64,000 nt of DNA from a virus, in IMG/VR virus record IMGVR_UViG_3300032053_000004, positions 62,001-126,000 of that record, one strand, 5' to 3'. The notes beneath the pieces were generated by a model. The model saw only the letters and a program-made list of their open reading frames with translations, was not told where the DNA came from and made no database searches. Below, in pieces: positions 1 through 9,228 of this stretch; the stretch's first letter is position 1; every line of letters starts with the position of its first letter. The position numbers were made by a program, and so were the translations under genes.

Positions 1-1
1 T

Positions 2-547
2 AGTCAACTCAAACCATTTCTTCGTGATTGGAAGAAATCCAATAAAATAAAAACAACCCCATTGTATATTATGAGAGATTCGGCTGTTCAGGGGGTTGAA
101 GCTGGTCTTTTGAAATACGCTAAGACAGTTATTGATAACGCTGTCAAAAATGATTTTAAACTTTTGTCTAGGAGTGACGATCTTGGTTCCATGGTCATGA
201 ACGACGGAATTTCTCCAGAGGCCATGGATAGTGATTCCATAGTTTGGGAGAAAGATGAAAATGACGAGTCTAATATGATTAGGACTTTCGTTGATATGCA
301 GTCTAATGCGGCGTTTTCCAACTTAGAAATCCGTCGTGATATTTCTAGTATAATTCATCTTGCTAATCTCGATGAACAAGAAGTTGATACTATAATTGGT
401 ATAGATTTGTCAGAGTCTACTGTTCGAATATATGCCGGAAATAATGGACTGAGCATTCAATCTGTCCGAGAAATACGCTCTTCGGCTTTGAGGAAAATTC
501 GAAAAGTAGTTGGAAATAGTTCAGAAGAGTATATCTCTCTCGAATAA
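2..547 (+). CDS. Sigma-70-like factor, C-terminal part (cut by window edge)
   Basis: The frame is open from the first complete codon of the window, so the gene starts to the left; a TTG at 62 and an ATG at 71 are internal candidates but have no Shine-Dalgarno. The last ~55 residues resemble sigma-70 region 4: a 'LDEQE' opening, a helix-turn-helix-sized stretch, and a recognition-helix-like end 'SVREIRSSALRKIRKVV' that parallels the 'RVRQIEAKALRKLR' end of region 4. The middle is acidic and low in similarity. It would be expected to direct host RNA polymerase to phage promoters. The assignment rests on the C-terminal motif only; region 2 would have to lie outside the window. Confidence 0.5.
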   Translation, partial: SQLKPFLRDWKKSNKIKTTPLYIMRDSAVQGVEAGLLKYAKTVIDNAVKNDFKLLSRSDDLGSMVMNDGISPEAMDSDSIVWEKDENDESNMIRTFVDMQSNAAFSNLEIRRDISSIIHLANLDEQEVDTIIGIDLSESTVRIYAGNNGLSIQSVREIRSSALRKIRKVVGNSSEEYISLE

Positions 548-570
548 ATTTTTAGTGTCAAATAGAGAGT

Positions 571-1740
571 ATGGCCCCTATGATCCGTACTCGAATTGCT
601 GCATCTGTCCGTTTCATATACGCAATGTTTCAGTTATATGCTGCGGTTGAAGATCAATTTGGGAAATCCTTAATAAGTATTTTGAAGAAAAATTATCCGG
701 ATCAAGAAATTGATATAGAACCGGCTTCTTTAGGCCATAAACTTATGGCAATCGCCCGTAAGCAACTCCAATATAACGACACTGACGCCATGGATGCCAT
801 TCAGGATTTATTAACATATTTGAGTGTCGGGTCTATGTATGAAACGGATGCTAAAGGTAGAATCACTTATGATGATGACACTGGAGAACCCCTAAAAAGG
901 ACAACTCCTAAGCCTTGGGACTTTGCTAAAGATTCTCCTACATGGCAAAAAGCTCTAGATAAAATATACACTAATTTACGTACTACTGCCATAAGTCGGT
1001 CTATGGGGAAGACTGTTAAGCAGAAACGAGAAAAACCCATCGATAAAGCTTTTGGGGTTCGTCCGGAGGGCGGCGGGGCTCCGGAGGGCGGCGAAGCTCG
1101 CGTTCCTGATCTTGGAGATAGTAGTCCTTTTGGTGCAGCCTTGGACGACAAAGCCGCCATCAAAGAATTCATGGACTTGATTGATGAGCATATTGATGAT
1201 CTTCGTAATGGTTTAACTCCTGATTCTCGCGCTCTTTTTGATTTAGTTTTCACTGAAGGTGTCGGGTCTTTTGGTTCTGATATTAAAGAAAATATGGGTC
1301 AGGCTTCTGCTCTTAAAGAGAAGTATCCTGACATGTATGCGAAGAATCAGAAACGTTGGTCAGGGTTTGTTGGAGATCTTCGCAAAAGACTCCTTGATGA
1401 AATTTGGAGATATATAGACCGAGAAATGTCATATAGAGATTACCAAAGAATCAAAGAGGCTTTCTTTGGTGAAACTACTCCTTCTGATATTAAAAAACTT
1501 GAGCAGAAAAAGATTCAAGAAAAAGAAGGATATCAATCTGGTATCGATTCTAGGAAGCTCGCTGATTATAAGTGGATGGAACAACAAGGTGTTCTTCCTA
1601 AATCAGAAGAATCTCCATACGAAAGTTTGAAGAAGAAACTCATAAAGCAAAATGTTGATGTTGACTCTATAGAACCTACAAGGCCGAAAGAAGATAAATT
1701 GAAGCGACTCGGAATCCCCGAATCTATAGGAATGATGTAA
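571..1740 (+). CDS. Hypothetical protein, possibly a divergent sigma-like factor
   Basis: This 389-residue protein is not recognised with certainty. Residues ~65-150 hold an 'AMDAIQDLLTYLS' stretch followed by 'WQKALDKIYTNLRTTAISRSMGK', which is laid out like ECF sigma region 2 (D-x2-Q-x2-L, then W-x2-I-x2-N-x2-R). Residues ~215-290 ('LTPDSRALFDLVF...') could be a degenerate region 4. A Gly/Pro/Glu-rich hinge separates the two and the C-terminus is charged. It follows the partial sigma-like gene by 23 bases. There is no Shine-Dalgarno; instead CTCTCT at 535-540 can pair with AGAGAG at 564-569, just before the ATG. The sigma assignment is inference. Confidence 0.75.
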   Translation: MAPMIRTRIAASVRFIYAMFQLYAAVEDQFGKSLISILKKNYPDQEIDIEPASLGHKLMAIARKQLQYNDTDAMDAIQDLLTYLSVGSMYETDAKGRITYDDDTGEPLKRTTPKPWDFAKDSPTWQKALDKIYTNLRTTAISRSMGKTVKQKREKPIDKAFGVRPEGGGAPEGGEARVPDLGDSSPFGAALDDKAAIKEFMDLIDEHIDDLRNGLTPDSRALFDLVFTEGVGSFGSDIKENMGQASALKEKYPDMYAKNQKRWSGFVGDLRKRLLDEIWRYIDREMSYRDYQRIKEAFFGETTPSDIKKLEQKKIQEKEGYQSGIDSRKLADYKWMEQQGVLPKSEESPYESLKKKLIKQNVDVDSIEPTRPKEDKLKRLGIPESIGMM

Positions 1741-2087
1741 TGGATGGAACGGTAGCTGGCAACAAAGTTAACGGGACACTTGTTAGACTAGCTACTCTTG
1801 ATCGTGCATTAGAACTGTATCCTAGTTTAATTCTTTTGATTGCTAGGATTCAGCTTCAAGCACCGCGTTTACTTCCTATAACAACAACTCTTTCAGCCAG
1901 TGGAAGAGAGATTTTCATAATCAAAGATCCTTTAAAGATAGAAATAAATTATTGTTTACTGAGTGAGGACTGGGAAAAATGCAAAGCAATAGCTTTAAGC
2001 CTTTTACCATTACCTCTATTTCCATCTGAATCTGATCAGTCTCTTCTTGCTAGAATCCGATCTGAAATCAAAGTAGTTTTCGCCTAG
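1740..2087 (+). CDS. Hypothetical protein, 115 aa
   Basis: The ATG shares its A with the TAA of the preceding gene, a translational-coupling arrangement common in this window. The protein is Leu/Ile-rich and mixed alpha/beta, with no transmembrane segment long enough to be convincing and no recognised motif. It belongs to the same + strand run as the sigma-like genes. Confidence 0.65.
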   Translation: MDGTVAGNKVNGTLVRLATLDRALELYPSLILLIARIQLQAPRLLPITTTLSASGREIFIIKDPLKIEINYCLLSEDWEKCKAIALSLLPLPLFPSESDQSLLARIRSEIKVVFA

Positions 2088-2093
2088 TATAGT

Positions 2094-2109
2094 TTGTCAT
2101 GTCTGACAA
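2094..2109 (+). promoter_or_regulatory. Hairpin presenting the start codon of the next gene
   Basis: TTGTC (2094-2098) pairs with GACAA (2105-2109). The six-base loop ATGTCT contains the ATG at 2099. No Shine-Dalgarno lies upstream. It is short, so it is meaningful mainly because the same layout recurs at 40029, 3232 and 52993. Confidence 0.35.
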
Positions 2110-2308
2110 CCCAATGGTTTCTGCTGAAGGGCACCCGATCAAATTTGCGAAATGCAAACGTGGTTCTGATCGAGCCACCACAGGCCAAGAGTGTGACGGG
2201 AATTTAGCGGAGATTCTTTCCCCTCCTGGTTCTAATATTGTGCACTTCAGATGTCATAAATGTAAACATGCCTGGATCATTCCAGTAGGAGGAACATCTC
2301 CAATATGA
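2099..2308 (+). CDS. Small zinc-ribbon-like protein, 69 aa
   Basis: Two cysteines in the first half (KCKRGSDRATTGQEC) and a CHKC knuckle followed by KHAW near residue 55 suggest a single zinc ribbon. Similar mini-proteins are often encoded in phage replication modules, but the target is unknown. The next gene starts within its stop codon (ATGA). Confidence 0.65.
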   Translation: MSDNPMVSAEGHPIKFAKCKRGSDRATTGQECDGNLAEILSPPGSNIVHFRCHKCKHAWIIPVGGTSPI

Positions 2309-2532
2309 ACTTTTTTTGCATGAAAGATAGCTCCTGTCTCGAATCGACAGGAACCGTTAATATACTTAGTTGTCCCGAATGTAATACTAAGTATTCAATA
2401 ACTGTTAGTATAACTGAAATCAATGATGCAAATTCACGGGAATTCCCAACAACAAGAGAAAATCAAATCTCTTTTAATTTCCCCAACTCCTCCGAATCCA
2501 ATAATGATTTGTGGAGCTCAGGGAATAGGTAA
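2305..2532 (+). CDS. Possible small Cys-rich protein, 75 aa
   Basis: It starts in an ATGA overlap with the zinc-ribbon gene and has a CPEC knuckle at residues ~23-26 plus Cys5 and Cys11. Its 3' third overlaps the delta' gene by 110 bases in another frame, which is longer than usual here, and the overlapped part is Asn/Ser-rich and uninformative. Either a genuine nested gene or one whose coding ends functionally near 2430. Confidence 0.4.
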   Translation: MNFFCMKDSSCLESTGTVNILSCPECNTKYSITVSITEINDANSREFPTTRENQISFNFPNSSESNNDLWSSGNR

Positions 2533-3208
2533 ATTTTCTTATATAAAACAACTCGTATCAGAAATCAATTCAGATACAGATATTCTCTTTCCCGGTTTAG
2601 ATGTTGACAGCGCGAGAGAATCCGTTAAATTTTCATGTTTAGCTCCCGTATTTAATGATTATAAATTCATAGTCATAAATGACGGTGATTTTTTGAGTCT
2701 TCAGGCTCAGGATGCTTATTTAAAATCCTGTGAAGAATCCCCTGATTGGTCTATTTTCATTTTTATTGCTAGTGATTCGTCTCATATCTCTTCAGCTTTG
2801 TTGAGCCGAATTAGAGAAACTATAAGATGGTCTATTTTATCAAATGAAGAAATGCGAAACTTCATATCTAAAGACGTAAATGAAAACGTCATGGATATTT
2901 GTAGAGGCAGACCTGGGATATATGAAACGATAATAAATAATGAATCTCTACTCTCATTTTCATCAGATGTTTCTGAATTTTTGTCTGATATCCCTAGGTC
3001 TTCAATTATTCCTAGTGCTATTATTGAAGCAAAGAAATCTGATAAAAATTATCGTTCTATAATATCTAGAATATGTTTCCATACTGCATTGAAACTAAAT
3101 CATAATGTAGACCGCGTTTGTTCTGTATTAGATTTTGCATCCAATTTATCTAAATATCCCTCCTTAGATATTGAGTCTTATTGGATTAAAGCAACTTTAA
3201 ATATCTGA
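2423..3208 (+). CDS. holB: DNA polymerase III delta'-like clamp-loader subunit
   Basis: AAA+ protein of 261 residues. The N-terminus has the HolB/DnaX layout: 'IHGNSQQQEKIKSLL', then a P-loop GAQGIGKFS at 31-39 (Phe where Thr is usual), Walker B-like FIVINDGDF at ~82-90, 'AQDAYLKSCEES' matching the family's AQNALLKTLEEP, and SRI at 128-130 in place of the SRC arginine-finger motif. The weakened Walker B and SRC motifs fit a delta' subunit, which need not hydrolyse ATP. The start is ATG at 2423 or 2426; the overlap with the preceding small frame is needed to keep the N-terminal helix. It is followed by the delta-like gene, and DnaX lies at 18959. Confidence 0.8.
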   Translation: MMQIHGNSQQQEKIKSLLISPTPPNPIMICGAQGIGKFSYIKQLVSEINSDTDILFPGLDVDSARESVKFSCLAPVFNDYKFIVINDGDFLSLQAQDAYLKSCEESPDWSIFIFIASDSSHISSALLSRIRETIRWSILSNEEMRNFISKDVNENVMDICRGRPGIYETIINNESLLSFSSDVSEFLSDIPRSSIIPSAIIEAKKSDKNYRSIISRICFHTALKLNHNVDRVCSVLDFASNLSKYPSLDIESYWIKATLNI

Positions 3209-3233
3209 ACGAATGTAATTTATTTATATTCGT
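3209..3233 (+). promoter_or_regulatory. Hairpin containing the delta gene start
   Basis: Bases 3209-3218 (ACGAATGTAA) pair with 3224-3233 (TTATATTCGT) over ten positions with one G-U, leaving a five-base loop. The GTG start at 3232 lies in the 3' arm. It may limit translation initiation or act as a processing site. Confidence 0.4.
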
Positions 3234-4074
3234 GACTGTTTTAGTTATTGAGGGTGATGATGATTTCTTAGTTGAGCGTGCGGCTCGAGAAGAAGCCATA
3301 TCTTATCTTTCAGAAAACGAAAGTTTGGAGTTTTTTCTTCCTGGTGATTCTGATTCTTTTCAAGAGTATTTAAATGTTCCTTCTTTTAAAGAAGAAAGAC
3401 GTTCTGTTGTTATTCACGGAGCAACATTAATCCCTGATATTAAAAATGACGATCTATTGATTTTTACAAAAATTGGACAGAAACTAGACGCAACTAAACA
3501 TAAAATTGTAACAATTCGTTCTCCAAAAAATGAAAACGAAATTCTTCAATGGGTTTTAAGAGAAGGGGAAACGCTCAATATAGATCTAACGCGAGTCGCG
3601 CATGCTCTTTTTGTGAGCTGCGGATCTTGTCTCCGCAAAATCGTCATGGAAATTGAGAAAATTTCAATGATAACTCAAAAAGGAGGCGTTGTTACTCAAG
3701 AAGAAGCGAAATCTGTTTTATGTTTTTCAGCTGATCTTAAACCCATTCAAATGCTTGAAGCCATATTAGAAGGAAATTCTGCTAAAACATTAGCTTATTT
3801 TGACAAATTTGAAGAAAATAATGATATTGGATGGATTTTATCATACATGCATCGTCATGTATCTCAAGCTCTTCAATTTAAAAAGTTCCCAAATTCTAAA
3901 GTCCCATTTTTTGCGAAAGAGCTTTCATTTAAAATGAAATCTTTATCTCGTAGTGTAGACACATTTTGTGAATTAGACGGTCTTTTTCGTTCTGGAAAAC
4001 CGTCAGCTCGTTTAGGTTTGGGGTTTGAACTCGTGAGAATGGCGGAGGATATTAAAAATGTTAAGAGTGGTTGA
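3232..4074 (+). CDS. holA: DNA polymerase III delta-like clamp-loader subunit
   Basis: The 280-residue protein matches HolA in overall plan: an N-terminal strand and 'GDDDFLVERAAREEA' equivalent to the Y-G-x-D-x-[FL]-L motif, a middle region deciding between short strands ('KHKIVTIRS'), and a helical C-terminal lid with a basic 'MHRHVSQALQFKK' stretch. It is shorter than the ~340 residues of bacterial HolA. It sits between the delta'-like gene and ribonucleotide reductase. The GTG start is supported by the 23-base spacing after delta' and by the motif beginning at residue ~7. It should open the sliding clamp together with the delta' and DnaX products. Confidence 0.7.
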   Translation: MTVLVIEGDDDFLVERAAREEAISYLSENESLEFFLPGDSDSFQEYLNVPSFKEERRSVVIHGATLIPDIKNDDLLIFTKIGQKLDATKHKIVTIRSPKNENEILQWVLREGETLNIDLTRVAHALFVSCGSCLRKIVMEIEKISMITQKGGVVTQEEAKSVLCFSADLKPIQMLEAILEGNSAKTLAYFDKFEENNDIGWILSYMHRHVSQALQFKKFPNSKVPFFAKELSFKMKSLSRSVDTFCELDGLFRSGKPSARLGLGFELVRMAEDIKNVKSG

Positions 4075-6853
4075 TAGTTCTCAAATTGATCAAATTTCTT
4101 CAAACATTATGCTTGAAGCCGGTCACTGGCCTCGCGTTTTTACAGCAGAAGGCATACATCCATTTGAACAAATTGAATGGAAAATAGTAGACGCTCGTAT
4201 TGAAGGGAAGGGCGGAAACGTCGTTTTTGAGCAAAAAGGAGTAGAAGTTCCTATTTGGTGGGGTCAGTCCGCCATAAATATTGTTGCTGATAAATATATG
4301 AGGGTCATTAATGGAGTTAGAGAAAATTCTGTTAAGCAAATTTTTTCCCGCGTAGCATCGACGATCCGTAAATGGGCAACCGAACAAGAATATTTTAATG
4401 TTGAGAAAGATGCTCAAATTTTTGAAGAAGAGCTGATTTTTGCTTTACTCCATCAATATGGAGCATTTAATTCTCCTGTCTGGTTTAATTTGGGTGTTCC
4501 AGATAGGAAACAAGCAGCTTCTGCGTGTTTCATATCGAGTGTTGAAGATACGCTTGATAGTATCATGAATTTTCAATGTTCTGAATTAAAAATTTTTGCT
4601 TTTGGCTCCGGATCAGGTGCTAATTTATCTAAGATTCGTTCGTCTTATGAAAAACTTTCTTCAGGTTCTTACACATCCGGGCCTCTTTCTTGGATGAAAG
4701 GTCTTGATGATTATGCCGGGGCTATGAAATCTGGCGGATCTACTAGAAATGCCGCTAAAATGGTTGTTCTTGATATTGATCATCCTGATATCCTTGAGAC
4801 TAAGGATGGACGTCCTGGTTTCATTAAGGCTAAGTCAGCAGCCGAGCAAATTGCCCATGATTTGATTCAAAAAGCTGGGTATACCGGATCTTTCGACGAT
4901 CCGAATTCAGCCTATAAGATAGTTCCACTGCAAAATGCGAATAATTCGATCAGCATAACTAACTCCTTCATGCAAGCAGTTATAGATGATGGTCTTTGGC
5001 AAACCAAAGAACGTTTAACTGGCAAACCAGTTCACACATATAAAGCACGTGATGTTTGGAAAGAAATTTCCATCGCAGCTTGGAAATGTGCTGATCCTGG
5101 TGTTCAATTTAATGATACTATGAATGAATGGCATACTACTCCAAAATCAGGAAAAATACGTGCCTCTAATCCATGCTCAGAGTATTTGAATATCGACAAT
5201 ACGGCTTGTAATCTTTGCGCTATTAATTTAACTAAATTCTTCGAAGGAAAGAAATTTAATCACGAAAGATTTGAACAGTCTGTTCGTTTGTTCGTTACTT
5301 CACAAAACGCTATCATAGCTAAGGCTGAGTATCCGACTGATGAAATAACTAAGAATAGTATAACGAACCGCCCCATAGGTTTAAATTACGGGGATCTTGG
5401 TGCGTTACTTATGAAATTCGGATACGGTTATGATTCTGATGAAGGTCGTGCTATTGCTGCTCGTATGGCAAGCCTTATGACCGGTCATGCTTATTTGACT
5501 TCTGCTCGTCTTGCGGCTCGAGTCGGAGCTTTTGAAGAATTTAAAGATAATCGAGACGATATGATGCGAATTATGCGAAAGCATAAAGAAGCGGATTCAG
5601 TCATTCTTTCTCGGTGGAATTTAGAGAATGATCCGATTTCGGATGATGTAGTTTCTGCTAGTTCCAAACTTTGGGATGACGTTATAGATTTTGGCTTGAG
5701 ATATGGATATAGTGTTTCTCAGGCCACTCTCCAAGCTCCTCTTGGGACTATCTCTTTCTTGATGGAAATGAATACGACCGGAATCGAACCTGCATTTTCT
5801 CTTGTTTCATATAAGACTATGGTCGGCGGCGGCTTCATGAAGCTTGTTAATGGGGCTGTCCGCGATGCTCTTGTAAATCTCGGATATTCACAAGAGTCTA
5901 CTGAAGAGATATGTCAGTATATTCATGACAATGATTGTATTGAGGGAGCTCCCGGGTTTAAAGAAGAAGATTTACCAGTTTTTGACTGCGCCATGCCTTC
6001 TGGTAGATCTAAGAGATCTCTTTCTCCTATGGCCCATATTAAGATGATGGCAGCGATTCAGCCGCTCATTACGTGCGCCCAAAGTAAAACTGTTAATTTA
6101 CCTAATTCCGTAACTCCTGAGGATATTGGCAATGTTTATATGGAAGCTTGGAAGCTTGGTTTAAAATGTGTTGCTCTTTATCGAGATGGTTGTAAACTTT
6201 CGCAACCTCTTGCGACCAAAGAACGCTCTGATGAGCAGCATGATATTAAGATGGTTGATGAACCGAGGAAAGACATTGAGCTATCGTTCGGTGCTAAACG
6301 TCGTCCTATGCCGAATGACGCAGAAGGTACCAGACATGTATTTCACATTGATGGGTATAAAGGTTATATAATAGTAAACGAATATGCTGATAAAACTCCG
6401 GGAGAAGTCTTCCTAAGACTTGGAAAACCAGGATCGACAGTTGCCGGTTTGATTGATGGTTTTACTAAGCTTCTCAGTATTTCTCTTCAATTTGGTGTTC
6501 CTCTTCCGAAATTGATCCATAGTTTTGTCGACACGAAATTTGAACCGGCTGGATTTACTCAAAATCCGAATATTCGATTTGCTAAGAGTTTTTATGATTA
6601 TTTATTCAAGTATCTTGATCTTAAGTATTACGATGGGGAAAATACTGGTTTAAATTTGAAGAAACTTGTTGCTGAAGAAAGTGAGTCTATAACACCAAAT
6701 TCTGTTGATAGTTTATACCCGACTCCTATTCCTGTTGCTCCGATTAAAAAGAATCTTGATTCTCCCCCGTGTACACGGTGCGGATCCATTACGATTCGTA
6801 ATGGATCTTGCCATCTTTGTACAAATTGCGGCATAACAACAGGCTGTAGTTAG
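4058..6853 (+). CDS. nrdJ: Adenosylcobalamin-dependent (class II) ribonucleotide reductase
   Basis: This 931-residue protein makes deoxyribonucleotides for phage replication and needs no oxygen or separate small subunit. It shows 'NSPVWFNLG' and 'ASACFISS' (first redox Cys), 'GSGSGANLSKIRSS', 'GGSTRNAAKM', the catalytic 'NPCSEY' (Asn-Cys-Glu), and a C-terminal Cys-rich tail (CTRCGS...CHLCTNCG...GCS) typical of long NrdJ proteins. No class I beta gene lies nearby. The length is that of full-length NrdJ. The ATG at 4058 overlaps the end of holA by 17 bases; a second ATG at 4109 is possible because recognisable NrdJ similarity begins soon after it. Confidence 0.93.
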   Translation: MLRVVDSSQIDQISSNIMLEAGHWPRVFTAEGIHPFEQIEWKIVDARIEGKGGNVVFEQKGVEVPIWWGQSAINIVADKYMRVINGVRENSVKQIFSRVASTIRKWATEQEYFNVEKDAQIFEEELIFALLHQYGAFNSPVWFNLGVPDRKQAASACFISSVEDTLDSIMNFQCSELKIFAFGSGSGANLSKIRSSYEKLSSGSYTSGPLSWMKGLDDYAGAMKSGGSTRNAAKMVVLDIDHPDILETKDGRPGFIKAKSAAEQIAHDLIQKAGYTGSFDDPNSAYKIVPLQNANNSISITNSFMQAVIDDGLWQTKERLTGKPVHTYKARDVWKEISIAAWKCADPGVQFNDTMNEWHTTPKSGKIRASNPCSEYLNIDNTACNLCAINLTKFFEGKKFNHERFEQSVRLFVTSQNAIIAKAEYPTDEITKNSITNRPIGLNYGDLGALLMKFGYGYDSDEGRAIAARMASLMTGHAYLTSARLAARVGAFEEFKDNRDDMMRIMRKHKEADSVILSRWNLENDPISDDVVSASSKLWDDVIDFGLRYGYSVSQATLQAPLGTISFLMEMNTTGIEPAFSLVSYKTMVGGGFMKLVNGAVRDALVNLGYSQESTEEICQYIHDNDCIEGAPGFKEEDLPVFDCAMPSGRSKRSLSPMAHIKMMAAIQPLITCAQSKTVNLPNSVTPEDIGNVYMEAWKLGLKCVALYRDGCKLSQPLATKERSDEQHDIKMVDEPRKDIELSFGAKRRPMPNDAEGTRHVFHIDGYKGYIIVNEYADKTPGEVFLRLGKPGSTVAGLIDGFTKLLSISLQFGVPLPKLIHSFVDTKFEPAGFTQNPNIRFAKSFYDYLFKYLDLKYYDGENTGLNLKKLVAEESESITPNSVDSLYPTPIPVAPIKKNLDSPPCTRCGSITIRNGSCHLCTNCGITTGCS

Positions 6854-6904
6854 GTTTATATTTCCATAATTAATATGATTAGGTTTTTTTTGTTATTAGT
6901 TAAT

Positions 6905-7324
6905 ATGAACCCTTCTCAGGTCGTCCAGTCCCTTCGTCGTATAGCTGCTGCCATCCAAGCTTCAAAGAATCCTGACCGAAGGCTTGTGGCTCGGGATTTA
7001 AAGAAGATTATTTCTATTCTTTTGAACAAACCGAAATCCGAAACATTTTATGTTGATTGGGAAGGGAGAGGTTATACATCAGATTTAATGAAATCTGACA
7101 TTCAAATAATGAAAAAAACAATAGGAGAAGGACCAATTTATGCTGGAAGTATTGATGATTTTACAGGTGAGTATTTTAGTTCAACAGGCGGACCTATTGA
7201 AAATTTGATAATTTTAAGAGGTGGACTTAAGAATACTGACAGTAGTCCTTTCATGAGAGACAATGTTCTTTGGAGAAAATTTTCTAATTGGGATGAACTA
7301 ATAAATGAATTTCAATTGTTTTAA
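6905..7324 (+). CDS. Hypothetical protein with recurrent N-terminal domain (copy 1)
   Basis: 139 residues from ATG 6905. That start is preferred over ATG 6875 because it aligns with the starts of the related proteins at 23010 and 51390 ('MNPSQVVQSLRRIAAAIQ'). The first ~52 residues are a helical domain ending in 'ARDLKKIIS' that is strongly alike, also at DNA level, to the protein at 23010. The rest is unrelated to either paralogue and of unknown function. The shared domain probably acts as a docking or targeting module. Confidence 0.75.
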   Translation: MNPSQVVQSLRRIAAAIQASKNPDRRLVARDLKKIISILLNKPKSETFYVDWEGRGYTSDLMKSDIQIMKKTIGEGPIYAGSIDDFTGEYFSSTGGPIENLIILRGGLKNTDSSPFMRDNVLWRKFSNWDELINEFQLF

Positions 7325-7337
7325 GTAATGTTGTTTT

Positions 7338-7577
7338 ATGTCAGATAATGAACGTGATAGATATGCTTATGGATATGACGCCGGGACAATTGTAGATGGC
7401 GTCGTTCATTTGGATTTATCTACAAATAAATTTGTTCTCATAGATGACGATGGAGAGGTTTTTGACCCCAACGCTGTTTTACAAACATTAATGGGGAAAA
7501 AGGTTCGTATAACTATGATTTCTTTCGAATCCATGGAAGCTTTAGAAAAGCTTCTCGCAAATCAGCCTAAGAATTAA
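7338..7577 (+). CDS. Hypothetical acidic protein, 79 aa
   Basis: Small acidic protein, strand-rich in the first half ('GTIVDGVVHLDLS', 'KFVLIDDDGEVFD') and ending in a helix. There is no recognised domain. Its 3' end overlaps by four bases the 3' end of the convergent ligase fragment gene, so there is no room for a terminator between the two. Confidence 0.65.
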   Translation: MSDNERDRYAYGYDAGTIVDGVVHLDLSTNKFVLIDDDGEVFDPNAVLQTLMGKKVRITMISFESMEALEKLLANQPKN

Positions 7578-8695
7578 ACTTGATCATCACTAAGATTTTT
7601 CTCCAAATATGGGATGCAGTCGTTTCTTCTAGATATTAAAACTCTGCATCCCTTGTGTAAATTAAGATCTTTAAACATTGAAAGATTATGGAGAGAAACA
7701 TTTGTAATTGTTACTCCTCCTATATTTATGGGTTCAACAACCGCTACACCGGTTACACGACCTGAAGATCCGACCTGCCATTTCACATCTATAACTCTTG
7801 ATTCTCTCATTGAAGGATCAAATTTCCAGGCCACTTGACCGTTCGGACGAAGATTTAATTCTCCTAACTCTTGGAGATCATTTAAATTATTAACGGAAAC
7901 AACCATTCCATCGATTTCGTACGGAACACTTTCTCGATCTATACCTTTGAATATTTTAACTATATATTCTTTATCTGTACATGCGGCAGCCTCCGGGACT
8001 TCAAACCCTAAGGACTTGAGTTCCTTAAAAGCATATGATAATGTCGATGGTTGGTCTATTTCTTTTACCATCCAATATGCTAGAAAATTTAGATTAACAC
8101 AATCCTTTCCTCCACCTTTTTTGTCCCGGACTTTGCCTGCGGCAGTATTTCTTGGATTAGCGTAAGATTCTGAATATTTTTCTTCAAAAACTTTCTTGAG
8201 TATAACTATTTCGCCGCGAACTATGACATCTATTTCTATTGGAAGTTTTTTCGGTATACTTGGAACCTTTGACATATTTGATAGGACTTCTTCTCCTATC
8301 ATCCCATCCCCTCTAGTAACGGCCGATATTAACACGCCTTTTTGGTATACTAACTCCATGGAGGATCCATCTATTTTATGGGTTATATGGATAGACCCTG
8401 TGTTTAATTTCTCTGCCCATTCTAAAAATTCTGCCTCAGAATTAACTTTATTAAGGGATCCCATTGGTATTTTGTGCGGAACTTTTTCCCAGACAGAAAT
8501 TTCAGTTGGGGCTGCTCCGACCAAAATTAGTTCTTTATGATTAGGGTCGAGAGATTTTAATTCATCAATTAATGCATCATATTCTTGGTCCGACAATATT
8601 GTATTTAAATTATAATAACCTTCTCTGGCTTCTCGGATCTTTAAAGATAACTCTTCTATTCTTTCTGAGTTCATTTGATAATATTTTACATCCAT
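7574..8695 (-). CDS. ligA: NAD+-dependent DNA ligase, adenylation and OB domains (split LigA, N-terminal half)
   Basis: Joins nicks using NAD+. The 373 residues cover domain Ia (NMN-binding Tyr pair 'GYYNLNTILSDQEYD'), the nucleotidyltransferase domain with 'HKIPMGSLNKV' and catalytic KIDG (Lys107), further motifs including 'VIVRGEIVI', 'NPRNTAAG' and 'EIDGMVV', and an OB fold ending with 'RRNDCIPYL'. The protein stops exactly where the zinc finger of bacterial LigA (~670 aa) would begin. The zinc finger, HhH and BRCT domains are encoded on the other strand at 10052-10849. It is the only minus-strand gene in the replication region, and its start lies 32 bases from the divergent 8728 gene. Confidence 0.93.
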   Translation of the reverse strand: MDVKYYQMNSERIEELSLKIREAREGYYNLNTILSDQEYDALIDELKSLDPNHKELILVGAAPTEISVWEKVPHKIPMGSLNKVNSEAEFLEWAEKLNTGSIHITHKIDGSSMELVYQKGVLISAVTRGDGMIGEEVLSNMSKVPSIPKKLPIEIDVIVRGEIVILKKVFEEKYSESYANPRNTAAGKVRDKKGGGKDCVNLNFLAYWMVKEIDQPSTLSYAFKELKSLGFEVPEAAACTDKEYIVKIFKGIDRESVPYEIDGMVVSVNNLNDLQELGELNLRPNGQVAWKFDPSMRESRVIDVKWQVGSSGRVTGVAVVEPINIGGVTITNVSLHNLSMFKDLNLHKGCRVLISRRNDCIPYLEKNLSDDQV

Positions 8696-8727
8696 AAGCT
8701 ATTTGTTAATTATAATTTAGAGGAAAT

Positions 8728-9228
8728 ATGTCTCATCCTACATTCTCAAAAATAGCGGCCGAAATTTCAGTCATGATTCAGTCTCGGACTAGAATCAAAA
8801 CCGCAGCTGAAAGAGACGCTGAATGGCATCGAGTTAATAGTTATATAGCGGACATTTTGAAAGATGTTCATATGACTTATGCTAAACTCGCCCGACTTCA
8901 GAGCGATTTTACTGGGGATGAACTCGTTCAATTAGAAGAATTATCTGAAAGGATTCTTTCTCTCGGTTCTTCAATGTCTAAATTTTCTAAGGCTTTCTAT
9001 GAAGGTCAGTTTAATATGCTTCCTGCGGATACCACGTTTGGTGGCGGTGGCGGTGGCGGTGGTGGCGCTGGGATGCCCGGAGGAGGTTCTCCAATGCCCG
9101 AGGGCGCACCGGGTGGTATAGATATCTTCGAAGAGGAAGAAACCGCCCCGGGATCGGAAGAAGAGGTAGAGGTTGTAGAGGAGGATGAAGGTCAGGGTCA
9201 GGAAGAAGAGGAAGAGGAAGAGGAATGA
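8728..9228 (+). CDS. Hypothetical protein with poly-Gly linker and acidic tail
   Basis: 166 residues behind a GAGGA Shine-Dalgarno. The N-terminal ~100 residues are predicted helical, with 'FSKIAAEISVMIQS' resembling short IA/AS motifs in other proteins of this window. A run of nine glycines follows at ~107-115, then a Pro/Gly segment and a Glu/Asp-rich tail ending in poly-Glu. Unknown function; such tails occur in DNA-mimicking, scaffold and virion proteins. It overlaps the next gene by four bases. Confidence 0.7.
   Translation: MSHPTFSKIAAEISVMIQSRTRIKTAAERDAEWHRVNSYIADILKDVHMTYAKLARLQSDFTGDELVQLEELSERILSLGSSMSKFSKAFYEGQFNMLPADTTFGGGGGGGGGAGMPGGGSPMPEGAPGGIDIFEEEETAPGSEEEVEVVEEDEGQGQEEEEEEEE

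Noticed and set aside
867-1253. Minus-strand frame of 128 codons inside the 571-1740 gene
   Set aside because: Overlaps a longer, operon-consistent + strand gene and has no ribosome site or domain.
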